From an uncultured Acidobacteriota bacterium (GTDB lineage Bacteria; Acidobacteriota; Terriglobia; Terriglobales; Acidobacteriaceae): a DNA stretch of 64,000 nt. The notes below the pieces were generated by a model. It worked only from the letters and a program-made list of their open reading frames with translations, searched no databases and had not been told where the DNA came from. The DNA lies in contig CAIQPK010000086.1 in NCBI GenBank assembly GCA_903873705.1, positions 87,059 through 151,058 on the forward strand, in the 5' to 3' direction. Shown piece by piece: positions 36,591-45,677 of the stretch (its first letter is position 1; each line of letters opens with the position of its first letter). The position numbers and the translations under genes were made by a program.

Positions 36591-38087
36591 TTGCACCAAA
36601 TACGTAAGGTATCAGCAGGGAACCAGGCAGCTATTCCAGTTTGGCACGCGTCGCGCCGGAACGGGTGGCTGTCCGTCGCCGCCGTATCGGCCGCCGCTCT
36701 ACTCACCGCCGGTTGCGGACAAAGCTACCGCCCGGTCGTCAGCGCCATCAATCCCGTCGGTCCCGCTGGCCAGCCCACCAAGTTCGCCATCGCGCTTTCC
36801 ATCCCCAGCGCGACGTCGAAGGGCCTGATCACCGCCGTGGACTTCTCCGGCGACACGATCCTTGCCACGCCGTCCGTATTGCAGAACCCCACCTACTTCA
36901 CGCTGGGCAACGGCGGCACCACGGCGTACATCATCAACGCTTCCGGCTCGCTCGATTCGGTTCCGGTTTCCAACCCGGCCAACCTCATCACCAGCGATGT
37001 TTCGCAAACCACGCTCGTGGCGGGCTCGAACCCGGTCAGCATCTCGCCCATCGCCGGCACCAATTCGGGCACCATCATCTTCATCCCGCAGACCGGTTCA
37101 GGCTCGAACGCTTCCATCGCTGCCCTCACGGCCATCGGCCCTTCGCTGCTGGCGAACATCGCTACCGGCACCAATCCGAACTACGTCGTCGGCAATACCG
37201 GCGCGGCCCGCGTCTACGCACTGGTCAGTGGCACCGGTGCCGGCCCCGGCCAGGTGCTCGGCATCGAAACCACCACTGCCCAGCCCACCATTTCCACCAC
37301 CCTCACCGTGGGCACCAACCCCGTTTACGGCATCATGCCCGCTGATTTGCAGCGCGCGTTCATCCTCAATAAAGGTTCCGGCACCGTTTCGGTCATCAAC
37401 ACCTCGACCAACGCGCTGGACGCCACCACCCCCACCATCCCCAACGCCGCGCTCAATCCCGGTCTCACCACGCTGGGCCAGAACCCGATCTGGGCCGTTT
37501 CCGTTCCTGCCCTCTTCGAGCTCGCCGTCCTTAACGCGGGCGACGGCGTGCATCCCGGTTCGCTTAGCATCATCAGCGTGCCGCTCTGCAACCAGGGCAC
37601 CCCGGTCACCAACCCCAACTGCAACGCGGCGAACCCCACTGATGCTGTCGGCTTCGGCACGGTCGTCGCCACGGTCCCAGTCGGCGTCAACCCCACCATG
37701 GTCGACGTGCTCTCCGACGGCAGCCGCGCTTACGTGGTCAACCAGGCCAACGTCGCCGGAGTCTGCAACGGCGAAGGCTCGGTCACCGTCGTCAACCTGA
37801 CCGCCAACGTCGTCACATCCACCATCTGCGCCACCTCGTCGGCCGCGTCCACCATCGACGCTTCCACCAGCCCCACGCTGGTCTACGGTCACCCCAACAC
37901 CCTCTCGGTCACCTCAGGCGTACCCACCGGCAAGGTCTACATCACGTCCTGGGACAGCAAGTTCATGACCGTCCTCCGCACCGATCTCGACACCGTCCAG
38001 ACCCACATCTCGCTTCAGGGCCTCGGCCTTCCACTGGCTACGGGTTCGCACCCCCAGACACCGGGAGTGCTGGTCACCCAGCCGTAA
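36591..38087 (+). CDS. Secreted beta-propeller (YncE-like) lipoprotein
   Basis: About 498 residues from TTG 36591. A lipoprotein signal ends in AALLTAGCGQ. The rest repeats a ~45-residue unit built around G-x-N-P-x-h (GSNPVSISPIAG, GTNPNYVVGNTG, GTNPVYGIMPAD, GQNPIWAVSVPA, GVNPTMVDVLSD), the pattern of seven-bladed YVTN/YncE propellers. Rich in Thr, Asn and Ser, fitting an extracellular location. Binding partner unknown. A clear terminator follows. Confidence 0.82.
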   Translation: MHQIRKVSAGNQAAIPVWHASRRNGWLSVAAVSAAALLTAGCGQSYRPVVSAINPVGPAGQPTKFAIALSIPSATSKGLITAVDFSGDTILATPSVLQNPTYFTLGNGGTTAYIINASGSLDSVPVSNPANLITSDVSQTTLVAGSNPVSISPIAGTNSGTIIFIPQTGSGSNASIAALTAIGPSLLANIATGTNPNYVVGNTGAARVYALVSGTGAGPGQVLGIETTTAQPTISTTLTVGTNPVYGIMPADLQRAFILNKGSGTVSVINTSTNALDATTPTIPNAALNPGLTTLGQNPIWAVSVPALFELAVLNAGDGVHPGSLSIISVPLCNQGTPVTNPNCNAANPTDAVGFGTVVATVPVGVNPTMVDVLSDGSRAYVVNQANVAGVCNGEGSVTVVNLTANVVTSTICATSSAASTIDASTSPTLVYGHPNTLSVTSGVPTGKVYITSWDSKFMTVLRTDLDTVQTHISLQGLGLPLATGSHPQTPGVLVTQP

Positions 38088-38111
38088 GAGCGCACCACCT
38101 CACAAGCGCAT

Positions 38112-38144
38112 AAAGGCCGCCCTCGCAGGCGGCCTTTTCTGTTT
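38112..38144 (+). terminator. Rho-independent terminator after the propeller lipoprotein
   Basis: A perfect 10-bp stem AAAGGCCGCC (38112-38121) / GGCGGCCTTT (38128-38137), loop CTCGCA, followed by TCTGTTTC. Confidence 0.9.
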
Positions 38145-38182
38145 CGTCGGCACAAATAAAATCCTCCCAGAGGCGCCTCCTC

Positions 38183-38713
38183 ATGCCCGAGGTAGACGAA
38201 CCCATCGAATTCTCCGCTTATGATCCTGGTTGGCCTGCGCACGCAGCAGCAGAGGAGCATCGGCTTGCCGGCCACCTGCCCGCCGGGACCAAGGTCGAGC
38301 ACATCGGCAGCACTTCGGTTCACGGCATTCCGGGCAAGCCCACCCTGGATCTGATGGTGGGTCTTGAAGCGCACCACAATCGCGAGGCAGTACGATCCGC
38401 TCTCGTCCGTGCCGGTTATGAAGACCTCGGCGAGGCCGGAGTGCCCGGTCGCATCTACCTTCGCAGGAGAGACTCCGCGTCGTTCAATATCGCCCTGGTG
38501 GAGCGCGGCGGGCGCCTTTGGCTGGCGAATCTCGCGCTAAGGGACTTCCTGCGCAAGCATCCCCACGCGGCGCTCGAGTACGCCGCAACAAAACGCGCCG
38601 CAATCGAGGCCGGCCACCTGACCCTGCTGGCCTACTCCAACTACAAGAGCAATCTTCTTACCCGCCTCGTCGCCAAGGCCATAGAGTGGTCGACGTCCCC
38701 GCGGTCTGGCTAG
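38183..38713 (+). CDS. GrpB family protein (nucleotidyltransferase fold)
   Basis: A 176-residue UPF0157/GrpB protein. KVEHIGSTSVHGIPGKPTLD carries the GS and D(x)D-like nucleotidyltransferase motif (GSTSV..PTLDLMVG), and RRDSASFNIALVERGGRLW the second half. Related domains fuse to dephospho-CoA kinase; activity of the free protein is uncertain. ATG 38183 follows AGGCGCCTCCTC. Confidence 0.88.
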   Translation: MPEVDEPIEFSAYDPGWPAHAAAEEHRLAGHLPAGTKVEHIGSTSVHGIPGKPTLDLMVGLEAHHNREAVRSALVRAGYEDLGEAGVPGRIYLRRRDSASFNIALVERGGRLWLANLALRDFLRKHPHAALEYAATKRAAIEAGHLTLLAYSNYKSNLLTRLVAKAIEWSTSPRSG

Positions 38714-38720
38714 CGGCTGC

Positions 38721-39608
38721 TTACATGCCCGCCAGAACGATCGGCGGTGTCGGCGCCTTCGATCCGCCATCATCCTCGATCGTCACAGCGAACGTCTTCG
38801 CCGCCACGTTCTTTGGCAACTCCGGCAGAATCACGCTGGCAAACCCATGCTGGTCCGGCTTGAAGATCCCGGCCGGAATCGGGTCGTGCCCGTCCGCGGG
38901 AATCATCCACAGCTCATACGTCTTGTACGCCTCCAGCGGAGCCAGGTGCATACCCACGAACACCAGCGACCCGCTGTCGGCAACATACGCCGCACGTCCT
39001 TCGGGCTTTGGAGGCTCCGGCACGCCGCTCGGCGGCAAATGCAGTGAAACCTGCATGGCCCCGCCGTCCGTCAACACCTTCATCACCGCATCGGCTTTGG
39101 CTGCCTGCTCGCTCAGCCCGATCAGCTGCGACGACTGCGTCCGGTAATCCGCTTCCAGGGACCGGTGCTGCTGGTACTCCAGCCCGACAGCTACGGCGCA
39201 ACCTGCGGCCACTGCCCAGCCGGCCCAGCCCATAAAGCCCATGCCACCGCGGCGGGGAGCCCGCTCTTCCATCTCGAACATCCGTGCGCTGCGCGGCAGC
39301 AGCATCGGTTCATCGCTCGCCGCAGCGCTGGCGGTCGTCGCCGCTGCCACGGGAACAGCGCGCTCGATCGGAACCACTTTCCTTTCCTTCGCCACCTGCC
39401 GTAGCAGGCGCTCGCGCGCCATCGCCGGCGGGGAGTGCGGATCGGAAGTCAGCGCATACGTTGCCAGGTCGCCCTGGATGCGTGCCAGCTCGTTACGCGC
39501 GGCCTCGCTGTGCTCCAGGTGGACAATCACTTCCGCGGCTTCCGCAGGCGTTACATCTTGCAGCGCAAATAGAACGAGGTCGTCTTGAGAAATCTGTTTA
39601 GGATTCAT
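38721..39608 (-). CDS. RskA-type anti-sigma factor
   Basis: A 295-residue single-pass membrane protein. The N-terminal cytoplasmic part (DDLVLFALQDVTPAEAAEVI followed by VHLEHSEAARNELARI) binds the sigma factor but lacks the zinc-site cysteines; one transmembrane helix is MGWAGWAVAAGCAVAVGLEY; the external C-terminal RskA domain includes LVFVGMHLAPLEAYKTYELW. Its ATG overlaps the sigma factor stop (ATGA), so the two are made together and it is likely the cognate inhibitor released by regulated proteolysis. Confidence 0.9.
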   Translation of the reverse strand: MNPKQISQDDLVLFALQDVTPAEAAEVIVHLEHSEAARNELARIQGDLATYALTSDPHSPPAMARERLLRQVAKERKVVPIERAVPVAAATTASAAASDEPMLLPRSARMFEMEERAPRRGGMGFMGWAGWAVAAGCAVAVGLEYQQHRSLEADYRTQSSQLIGLSEQAAKADAVMKVLTDGGAMQVSLHLPPSGVPEPPKPEGRAAYVADSGSLVFVGMHLAPLEAYKTYELWMIPADGHDPIPAGIFKPDQHGFASVILPELPKNVAAKTFAVTIEDDGGSKAPTPPIVLAGM

Positions 39609-40177
39609 GCCTGGAAAGCCTTTCTCAGCGTCAACAGCGCGCTGCGGATTCGGGTCTTTACGGTGCCTAGCGGATCGCCCGTCATTTCCGCTATTTCGGA
39701 GTGTGTCAAACCATCGAAGAACGCCATTTCCAGCGTCTTTCTCTGCTCGGCCGGAAGGAGTACGATCACGCCCCGGGCCTTTTCCATCATCGAGTTGCGC
39801 TCCACCTCGTCGGCAATGTTGCACATCGAGGCCAGCTGCATTTCTTCCACTTGTTCGCTTGGACGCTTACGCCGCAGCAGGTCAATCGACCGATTCCGCG
39901 TTACCACCGCCAGCCACCCACCCAGCGAGCCGCGGGTCGCTACAAACTTCGCCGGGCTCCGCCATACCTGCATAAAGATCTCCTGCAACACGTCTTCAGC
40001 CGAGGCAGGATCTCGCAAAACACGCAGTGCAACCGAGTAAACAATCTTCGAGTAACGGTCGTAGAGTGCTGCCATGGCAGACTCATCGCCGCGCTGTACC
40101 TTGCCCAGCAGGTCGGCGTCTAATTGCGCCGTCTCCGGATCCGGTACTGTCGTCGGCATCGCCGTCTCTCTGTTCAT
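39605..40177 (-). CDS. ECF RNA polymerase sigma factor (SigK-like)
   Basis: A 190-residue sigma-70 family protein. Region 2 is ALYDRYSKIVYSVALRVLRD and ASAEDVLQEIFMQVW (core-binding and -10 recognition); region 4 is FFDGLTHSEIAEMTGDPLG followed by TVKTRIRSALLTLRKAF (-35 recognition HTH). It pairs with the downstream RskA-like anti-sigma factor, the SigK/RskA arrangement. About 145 bases lie upstream before the divergent tlyA gene. Confidence 0.93.
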   Translation of the reverse strand: MNRETAMPTTVPDPETAQLDADLLGKVQRGDESAMAALYDRYSKIVYSVALRVLRDPASAEDVLQEIFMQVWRSPAKFVATRGSLGGWLAVVTRNRSIDLLRRKRPSEQVEEMQLASMCNIADEVERNSMMEKARGVIVLLPAEQRKTLEMAFFDGLTHSEIAEMTGDPLGTVKTRIRSALLTLRKAFQA

Positions 40178-40322
40178 AAGAACGCACCTGAAGATGGTTT
40201 AGATTGCTGCTGTTGCCAATTTAGTCACTACATACTTCGAGCCAGATCGCCCTGACCCGTCTCCGAGCCAGTGTACGTCATTCGGGCAACCTTGCCATGC
40301 CTGTACCCTGTAGGTTCAACAG

Positions 40323-41078
40323 ATGAAGACCCGCCTCGACAAACTGCTCGTAGAACGCCGGCTTGCCGCCTCCCGCGAGCGCGCCCAGGCCCTCATCCTT
40401 GCCGGCCGCGTCCTGGTCAACGAGCAGCGGGTCGACAAGCCCGGGACCCCCGTAGCCGAAGACGCCATCCTCCGCCTCACCGGCGACGACCTCCGCTACG
40501 TCAGCCGCGGCGGCCTCAAACTCGAGCACGCCCTCAAAACCTGGGCCATCGACGTCACCGCCCGCGCCTGCGCCGACATCGGCGCCTCCACCGGCGGCTT
40601 CACCGACTGCCTCCTCCAGCACCACGCTGCCACCGTCCTCGCCGTCGACACCGGCTACGGCCAGATCCACCACAAGCTCCGCACCGACCCCCGCGTCACC
40701 CTCCTCGAACGCACCAACGCCCGCCTCCTCTCGCCCGGCCAGCTCCTCCCGCTCTCACCCGCTCCTGTCACGTTCTTCGCCATGGACGTCAGCTTCATCT
40801 CCGCCACCCTCGTCCTCCCCGCGGTTATCGGCGCCCTCGCCCCCGCAGAAACAAAGTGGCAAGGCGAAGCCGTCCTCCTCGTCAAACCCCAGTTCGAAGC
40901 CGGCCGCGAGCACGTCGGCAAAGGAGGCATAGTCCGCGACCCCGAAGCCCAGCAATTCGCCGTCACCCGAGTCGAAAACGCCGTAGCCGCGCTGGGCGGC
41001 CAGCCCCTCGCCCTCATCGACTCGCCCATCCTCGGCATGGAAGGCAACCGCGAGTTCCTGCTCCACGCAAAATTCTAG
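40323..41078 (+). CDS. tlyA: TlyA family rRNA (cytidine-2'-O)-methyltransferase
   Basis: A 251-residue protein with an N-terminal S4 RNA-binding domain (TRLDKLLVERRLAASRERAQ, VLVNEQRVDKPG) and an FtsJ-type Rossmann methyltransferase (CADIGASTGGFTDCLLQHHA, motif I; LLVKPQFEAGREHVGKGGIV). Known TlyA enzymes 2'-O-methylate 16S and, in some bacteria, 23S rRNA; some have been called haemolysins. ATG 40323. An inverted/low-complexity repeat region separates it from nadK. Confidence 0.95.
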   Translation: MKTRLDKLLVERRLAASRERAQALILAGRVLVNEQRVDKPGTPVAEDAILRLTGDDLRYVSRGGLKLEHALKTWAIDVTARACADIGASTGGFTDCLLQHHAATVLAVDTGYGQIHHKLRTDPRVTLLERTNARLLSPGQLLPLSPAPVTFFAMDVSFISATLVLPAVIGALAPAETKWQGEAVLLVKPQFEAGREHVGKGGIVRDPEAQQFAVTRVENAVAALGGQPLALIDSPILGMEGNREFLLHAKF

Positions 41079-41090
41079 CGAGGCCGAAGG

Positions 41091-41205
41091 AGGGTCCAGG
41101 GCTTAGGGTCCATAAAGCGCCACAGCTTTGCCTCCTGAACCCTAAGCCCTAAACCCTAAACCCTAAACCCTGAGCCCTGGCCCTGAGCCCTGAGCCCTGG
41201 ACCCT
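41091..41205 (+). repeat. Inverted repeat enclosing a CCCTAAA-type tandem tract
   Basis: AGGGTCCAGGGCT (41091-41103) is the reverse complement of AGCCCTGGACCCT (41193-41205). Between them, from about 41138, are degenerate heptamers: CCTAAGC, then CCTAAAC repeated three times, then CCTGAGC and CCTGG variants. The tract looks telomere-like by chance or slippage. No gene; it lies 33 bases before nadK. Confidence 0.85.
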
Positions 41206-41238
41206 TGCCTATCCACTCTGCCGTTTACACTAGACCCC

Positions 41239-42114
41239 ATGCCCAAGGCCGCCATCATCTCCAAGCCCCAGAAGCCGGAGCTCGAGCAGATCCTTCCCGA
41301 CCTCATCGTCTGGCTGCGCGGCCACGGCTTCGAGTACATCCTCGACCCCGAGAGCGCCAACTACCTCTCCGCCACCAGCGCCACCGCCACCGCCGACGCC
41401 CTCGAACGCATTGACATGCCCGGCCAGAACCCGGACCTCGTCGTCATGCTCGGCGGCGACGGCACGCTGCTCGCCGCCGCCCGCGCCTTCGCCTTCACCC
41501 AGACGCCCATCCTCGCCGTCAACCTCGGCTCCCTTGGCTTCCTTACCGAAACCCCCCTCGCCGAGCTCTACGACTCCCTCGAAGCCTGGCTGGCCGGCAA
41601 CGCCATCATCGAGCACCGCAACCTCATGCACGCCGAACTCATCCGCGACGGCAAATCCTTCCGCCAGTGGGAAGCCCTCAACGACGTCGTCACCGCCAAG
41701 GGCGCCATCGCCCGCATGGGCGAGTTCGGCATCGAGCTCGACGGCCAGTTCGTAGCCCGCTTCCGCGCCGACGGCGTCATCGTTTCCACACCCACGGGCT
41801 CCACCGCCTACAACCTCGCCGCCGGCGGCCCTATCCTGATGCCCAATCTTGACGCCATCGTCGTCACCGCTATCTGTCCCCACCTGCTCACCATCCGCCC
41901 CATCGTCGTCCCCGGCGCAGCCCACATTGGCATCTCCGTCGACTCCGTTCCCCAGGAAACCTACCTCACCGTGGACGGCCAGGAAGCCGTAGAACTCCTC
42001 CTGGGCGACCGCATCGAATGCCGCCGCTCCGACCACAGCGTCCACCTCCTCCGCCTCCACCCCAACGGCCTCTTCAGTGTCCTCCGCAGCAAACTAAGCT
42101 GGGGCGAACGCTAA
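41239..42114 (+). CDS. nadK: NAD(+) kinase NadK
   Basis: A 291-residue kinase making NADP. The GGDGT motif is LVVMLGGDGTLLAAARAFAF, followed by AVNLGSLGFLTETPLAELYD (NLGxLGF), and the C-terminal TGSTAYNLAAGGPI motif is conserved. No Shine-Dalgarno sequence is visible before ATG 41239; the upstream space is the repeat tract. Ends shortly before R2 and R1 repeats. Confidence 0.96.
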   Translation: MPKAAIISKPQKPELEQILPDLIVWLRGHGFEYILDPESANYLSATSATATADALERIDMPGQNPDLVVMLGGDGTLLAAARAFAFTQTPILAVNLGSLGFLTETPLAELYDSLEAWLAGNAIIEHRNLMHAELIRDGKSFRQWEALNDVVTAKGAIARMGEFGIELDGQFVARFRADGVIVSTPTGSTAYNLAAGGPILMPNLDAIVVTAICPHLLTIRPIVVPGAAHIGISVDSVPQETYLTVDGQEAVELLLGDRIECRRSDHSVHLLRLHPNGLFSVLRSKLSWGER

Positions 42115-42146
42115 ACACAGCTGCTCCCCGCACCATTTTCAGGATC

Positions 42147-42197
42147 GTCATTCCGTACCCTGAGCCCGCCGAAGGGGAAGGAATCTGCTTCTCGCCC
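42147..42197 (+). repeat. Dispersed repeat, family R2, copy 2
   Basis: GTCATTCCGTACCCTGAGCC then GAAGGAATCTGCTTCTCGCC (end at 42197). Followed 18 bases later by an R1 palindrome, the same R2-R1 order as at 27886-27983. Confidence 0.8.
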
Positions 42198-42215
42198 ACA
42201 TCACCACCAAGTTCC

Positions 42216-42248
42216 GGGTGCCCCATGTCCGGATTCTCGGACATGGGA
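42216..42248 (+). repeat. Dispersed palindromic repeat, family R1, copy 4
   Basis: GGGTGCCCCATGTCCG, GATT, CTCGGACATGGGA: consensus form. Intergenic between nadK and the convergent ABC ATPase. Confidence 0.9.
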
Positions 42249-42328
42249 GACCACGCCGCCACCCGCCGCCCTTGCTTTTCTCTTTGCCATTCCCCGCAGG
42301 GGATCAGCTTCTCCTGCGTCTCTGATCC

Positions 42329-43081
42329 CTACTGCGCCAGCTTCACCACCACATGCTGCACCGGATGGCAGAACACCTTGCCATGGCTCAACGCGATCTT
42401 GCGCTGCGCCAGCGCCGCCATCTCCGGATCATGCGTCACCATCACAATCGTGCTTCCCGCCGCGTGCAGCTCACGCAGGATGCCCGCCACAATCTTCTGA
42501 TTCGCCGCATCCAGGTTCCCCGTAGGCTCATCCGCCAGCAGGATCGGCGGATCGTTGATCAGCGCCCGCGCAATGCACACCCGCTGCTGCTCGCCGCCGC
42601 TCAACTCGCTCGGCAGATGGTCCGCACGCGCCCCCAGCCCTACGCGCTCCAGAGCCCTGCGCGCATCGTCCGCGTTGGTCATGGAGTGAAAATACTGCGC
42701 CAGCATCACGTTCTCCAGCGCCGAAAGGTAAGGAATCAAATGGAACTGCTGAAACACAAACCCGATCTTGTCCGCCCGAAACCGGTCCAGCTCGCTCCCC
42801 GACATCGCATGGACTTCCTCACCATCAATCGTCAGCTTGCCTGAAGTCGGCGTATCCAGACATCCCAGCAAATTCACCAGCGTCGACTTACCCGACCCCG
42901 AAGGCCCAGTAATCGCAACCCACTCACCCGCCCCAATCGTAAAACTCGCATCATCCAGCGCCCGCACCACGCCCGACCGCGAAGCATACTCCCGGCTAAC
43001 GCCCACCAGCTGAATCACCGGCATCGCATGTTCCAGCATCGCTTCCGCATGCTGCCGCTGCGCTTCACTCACCATCTTCAT
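42329..43081 (-). CDS. ABC transporter ATP-binding protein (MacB/LolD type)
   Basis: A 250-residue ATPase: Walker A AITGPSGSGKSTLVNLLGCL, Q-loop FVFQQFHLIPYLSALENVML, signature PSELSGGEQQRVCIARALI, Walker B PPILLADEPTGNLDA, switch His MVTHDPEM. Belongs to the LolD/MacB/FtsE subgroup that pairs with FtsX-type permeases, two of which are encoded immediately upstream in the same direction. Last gene of the iron-associated operon. Confidence 0.95.
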   Translation of the reverse strand: MKMVSEAQRQHAEAMLEHAMPVIQLVGVSREYASRSGVVRALDDASFTIGAGEWVAITGPSGSGKSTLVNLLGCLDTPTSGKLTIDGEEVHAMSGSELDRFRADKIGFVFQQFHLIPYLSALENVMLAQYFHSMTNADDARRALERVGLGARADHLPSELSGGEQQRVCIARALINDPPILLADEPTGNLDAANQKIVAGILRELHAAGSTIVMVTHDPEMAALAQRKIALSHGKVFCHPVQHVVVKLAQ

Positions 43082-43135
43082 ACGTCAATCCTATCCCTCA
43101 CCCACTGAGCCCTAACAACCGACAACCAAGAACCT

Positions 43136-44323
43136 TTACTCCCCCTTCAACAAGGCCGCAGGCTGCAACCCCCGCAACACCCGCGCCGGAAACAACGCCG
43201 CCGCCGCCGCAATCGCCAGGTTCAACGCCAACACCACAGGCAGTAAGGAGACGCGAGGCAAAGTAGCCGTCCCAAAATTCCACTCCCCAATCGCCCAGGC
43301 CACGCCAGACCCCAGCACATACCCCAGCACCCCGCCCGCCGCCGCAATCACCAGAGCCTCCAGCAGAAAGTGCCCAATCAACTGCCCCTGCGACGCGCCC
43401 AACGCCTTCATCAGCGCAAAGTCCCGCCGCCGCTCCAGCACGCTAGCCGACAAAGTCGCCAGCACACTAATCGCCACCGTCAACGCAATCAGCAGCATCG
43501 CTCCGTACATCAGGCTGTGCGTGCGGTCCACAATCCGCGACTCGCCCGCCACCAGCGCCCGCACCGGCTCCACATGCAACCCCGGCATCGCTCGCTGCAG
43601 CGCCGCAATAGCCGCATTCACCCGCTCCGCTCCACCCGGAACCTGCATCTCCAGCACGGTAGGCTGCACGCCGGTCCAGGCGGTAAACGCGGCCATGGGC
43701 ACATAGATCCGCGAGTCCTCATCACCGCCCGTACTCAATCGCCCTGCGCCATGCAGTGTCACGGCCTTGCCCGCATAGCTCAGCGTCACCTCACGCTCAT
43801 TGGCAATGAATCCCGCTGCCCGCTGCCCCAGCAGCGCATCATTCGTCCCCGCAGGCCAGGCATCCACTTTCCACCAGCTATCGAGCTTCTGCATCGCCGC
43901 GAAGTCCACCCCGGCCACCACCACCGACGTCCCACGATCGGTCGTCGCCACCGCATAAGCAATCGGCGCCACGGTCACATCTGCGCCCACCACTCCCTGC
44001 ACCTGCCGCAGCATACCTTCATCCAGCGCGACCGCACCCGAAGCCGTAGCCACCACATTCGCCCCGAAGCTCCGAAACTCCCGATGCAGCTTCGCATCCA
44101 GGTCGGCGTACAACGTCAGCAGCGCTGTCGCCACCATCGCCGACACCGTCAATGCCGCCAGCGCCGACAAGCTCCGCGCCCGCCGAAACTTCAGCGACCG
44201 CACCAGCATCCGCGGCAACGAAACCGCGCCGTTGCTTTTCTTGTCTCCACTGAAGCCCGACGGGTGCCCCATGTCCGGATTCTCGGACATGGGTTTCCGG
44301 CGCGCCACCGACGCCGCCGTCAC
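43136..44323 (-). CDS. FtsX-type ABC permease (second)
   Basis: A 395-residue MacB-like permease: one N-terminal helix (SLSALAALTVSAMVATALLT), a periplasmic MacB_PCD region, then three C-terminal helices of the FtsX domain (MLLIALTVAISVLATLSASV, LEALVIAAAGGVLGYVLGSG, LLPVVLALNLAIAAAAALFP). GTG 44323 overlaps the stop of the upstream permease (GTGA). The N-terminal 23 codons run through an R1 repeat, giving MSENPDMGHPSG in the protein; a start after it (ATG 44209) is possible. Confidence 0.9.
   Translation of the reverse strand: MTAASVARRKPMSENPDMGHPSGFSGDKKSNGAVSLPRMLVRSLKFRRARSLSALAALTVSAMVATALLTLYADLDAKLHREFRSFGANVVATASGAVALDEGMLRQVQGVVGADVTVAPIAYAVATTDRGTSVVVAGVDFAAMQKLDSWWKVDAWPAGTNDALLGQRAAGFIANEREVTLSYAGKAVTLHGAGRLSTGGDEDSRIYVPMAAFTAWTGVQPTVLEMQVPGGAERVNAAIAALQRAMPGLHVEPVRALVAGESRIVDRTHSLMYGAMLLIALTVAISVLATLSASVLERRRDFALMKALGASQGQLIGHFLLEALVIAAAGGVLGYVLGSGVAWAIGEWNFGTATLPRVSLLPVVLALNLAIAAAAALFPARVLRGLQPAALLKGE
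44262..44294 (+). repeat. Dispersed palindromic repeat, family R1, copy 5 (inside a CDS)
   Basis: GGGTGCCCCATGTCCG, GATT, CTCGGACATGGGT: identical to the copy at 42216 except the last base. It lies within the predicted N-terminal coding region of the second permease. Confidence 0.9.
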
Positions 44324-45675
44324 GCGCCGGTCCTCAGCACCGCCGACGGGTCCATCCGCAGTGCGCTTCGTATCGAAGCCGTACTCCCCGCTACCGCCAC
44401 AATCAGCGCCAACGCCAGCACCACCGGCAGCAGCACCGGGTTGAACGCATGAAGCATCGTTGTCGAGAGCGCAACCCCCGCCGCTTGCCCGAAGATACTC
44501 GCCGTCAAGGCCGCCGCAATCACCGACCCCAGCACGTACCCGCCAACGCCCGCAATCATCGCGAGCAAACCGGCCTCAGCATAGAACAGGGAAGCGATCC
44601 GCCCCTTGCTCGCCCCCAGCGACCGCATCAGCCCAATCTCCGCCCGCCGTTCGAGCACCGCCGTCGCCATCGCCGCGCTCACCGCCACCGCCGCCGCCAG
44701 CAGCGCCGCCGCGGAAATCAGCCACATCAACCCGCTGATCCGCTCCAGGATCGTCCCCTCCGACTGCTCCACCTGCCGCACCTGCTCCGCCGCCGCGCCC
44801 GGTATAGCCTCCCGAATCTGGTAAGCAATCGAGTTCGCGTATGGCCGGCAATACCAGACGTCGCGATCCTTAGGCGAAAGCGCATCAGGATCTCGACGAG
44901 CAAACGCATCCTCAGGCCGCGTCTTCGCACTCACTTCCACGCGCGAGACCGCGTCCGGAAGCTCAGCGAGATCCTGCATGTCGGCGAGCGTCAAAAGCGC
45001 CTCGTTGTCTTCGGCGGCACCCGTGTTCAAGATGCCGACCACCTTGGCATGATCGGCCGCTATGGCTGGTGTCGGACTCGTAGAGTCAAACGTTACGTGA
45101 GAGTCGCCGAGGAGAATATCGTCGCCAATGGCAGCGCCTAGCCTCTTGGCCACCGTGCTTCCGAGCACCACGGCATACTGGCCGTCCTTAACCTGAGGAT
45201 GTGGCGTCGGCCAGGCACCTTGGAGGTGCCAGGACGGATGTAACTGCGGAGCACCGGTTATACCGCTGCCAAAAGGATGTTGAAACCAAAGTCCGACAGT
45301 ATCAACTGAAATGGTTCGCTGGTCGAGTCCCCGCGCGAACAGCAGCGACGCGCGCAGCTCCGGGCTAACCCCCGTAATGTTGTTAGCCCAGAAAATCCCC
45401 CGGAGCTTCTCCAGGTCCTTCTCATGCAGATAAGCATTCCCCGTAGCCGGCTTCAGGCTCTGCTCGCCCACCTTCACATCCAGCGTATCGGCCTTGGGAT
45501 AGACCACAATGTTTGCCCCATACACCGCCAGCTCCTGGTGTATGCGGTCCCCAATCGTGGTCGCGAGACCCAGCATCGCGGTCACCGCCGTCACCCCCAG
45601 CAGGATCGCCAGCCCGGCGAGAATCTTCCGCCGCCGCTGTCGTGCGAAGCTCTCCCACAACAGCCGCAGAAACAT
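44320..45675 (-). CDS. FtsX-type ABC permease (first)
   Basis: A 451-residue MacB/FtsX permease. N-terminal helix RKILAGLAILLGVTAVTAML, an extended periplasmic domain (about residues 45-320) and three C-terminal helices (LMWLISAAALLAAAVAVSAA, GLLAMIAGVGGYVLGSVIAA, LLPVVLALALIVAVAGSTAS). It follows the FTR1 gene by 2 bases and overlaps the second permease by 4, so the four-gene unit is tightly coupled. Confidence 0.92.
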   Translation of the reverse strand: MFLRLLWESFARQRRRKILAGLAILLGVTAVTAMLGLATTIGDRIHQELAVYGANIVVYPKADTLDVKVGEQSLKPATGNAYLHEKDLEKLRGIFWANNITGVSPELRASLLFARGLDQRTISVDTVGLWFQHPFGSGITGAPQLHPSWHLQGAWPTPHPQVKDGQYAVVLGSTVAKRLGAAIGDDILLGDSHVTFDSTSPTPAIAADHAKVVGILNTGAAEDNEALLTLADMQDLAELPDAVSRVEVSAKTRPEDAFARRDPDALSPKDRDVWYCRPYANSIAYQIREAIPGAAAEQVRQVEQSEGTILERISGLMWLISAAALLAAAVAVSAAMATAVLERRAEIGLMRSLGASKGRIASLFYAEAGLLAMIAGVGGYVLGSVIAAALTASIFGQAAGVALSTTMLHAFNPVLLPVVLALALIVAVAGSTASIRSALRMDPSAVLRTGA

Positions 45676-45677
45676 GG

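Noticed and set aside
41138..41205. CRISPR array or telomere
   Set aside because: Units are 7 bases without spacers, and the chromosome clearly continues on both sides.
42300..42329. Terminator hairpin GGGATCAG/CTGATCCC after the ABC ATPase
   Set aside because: Eight-base stem reaching into the stop codon, with a 14-base loop and no T-run on the minus strand; not convincing.
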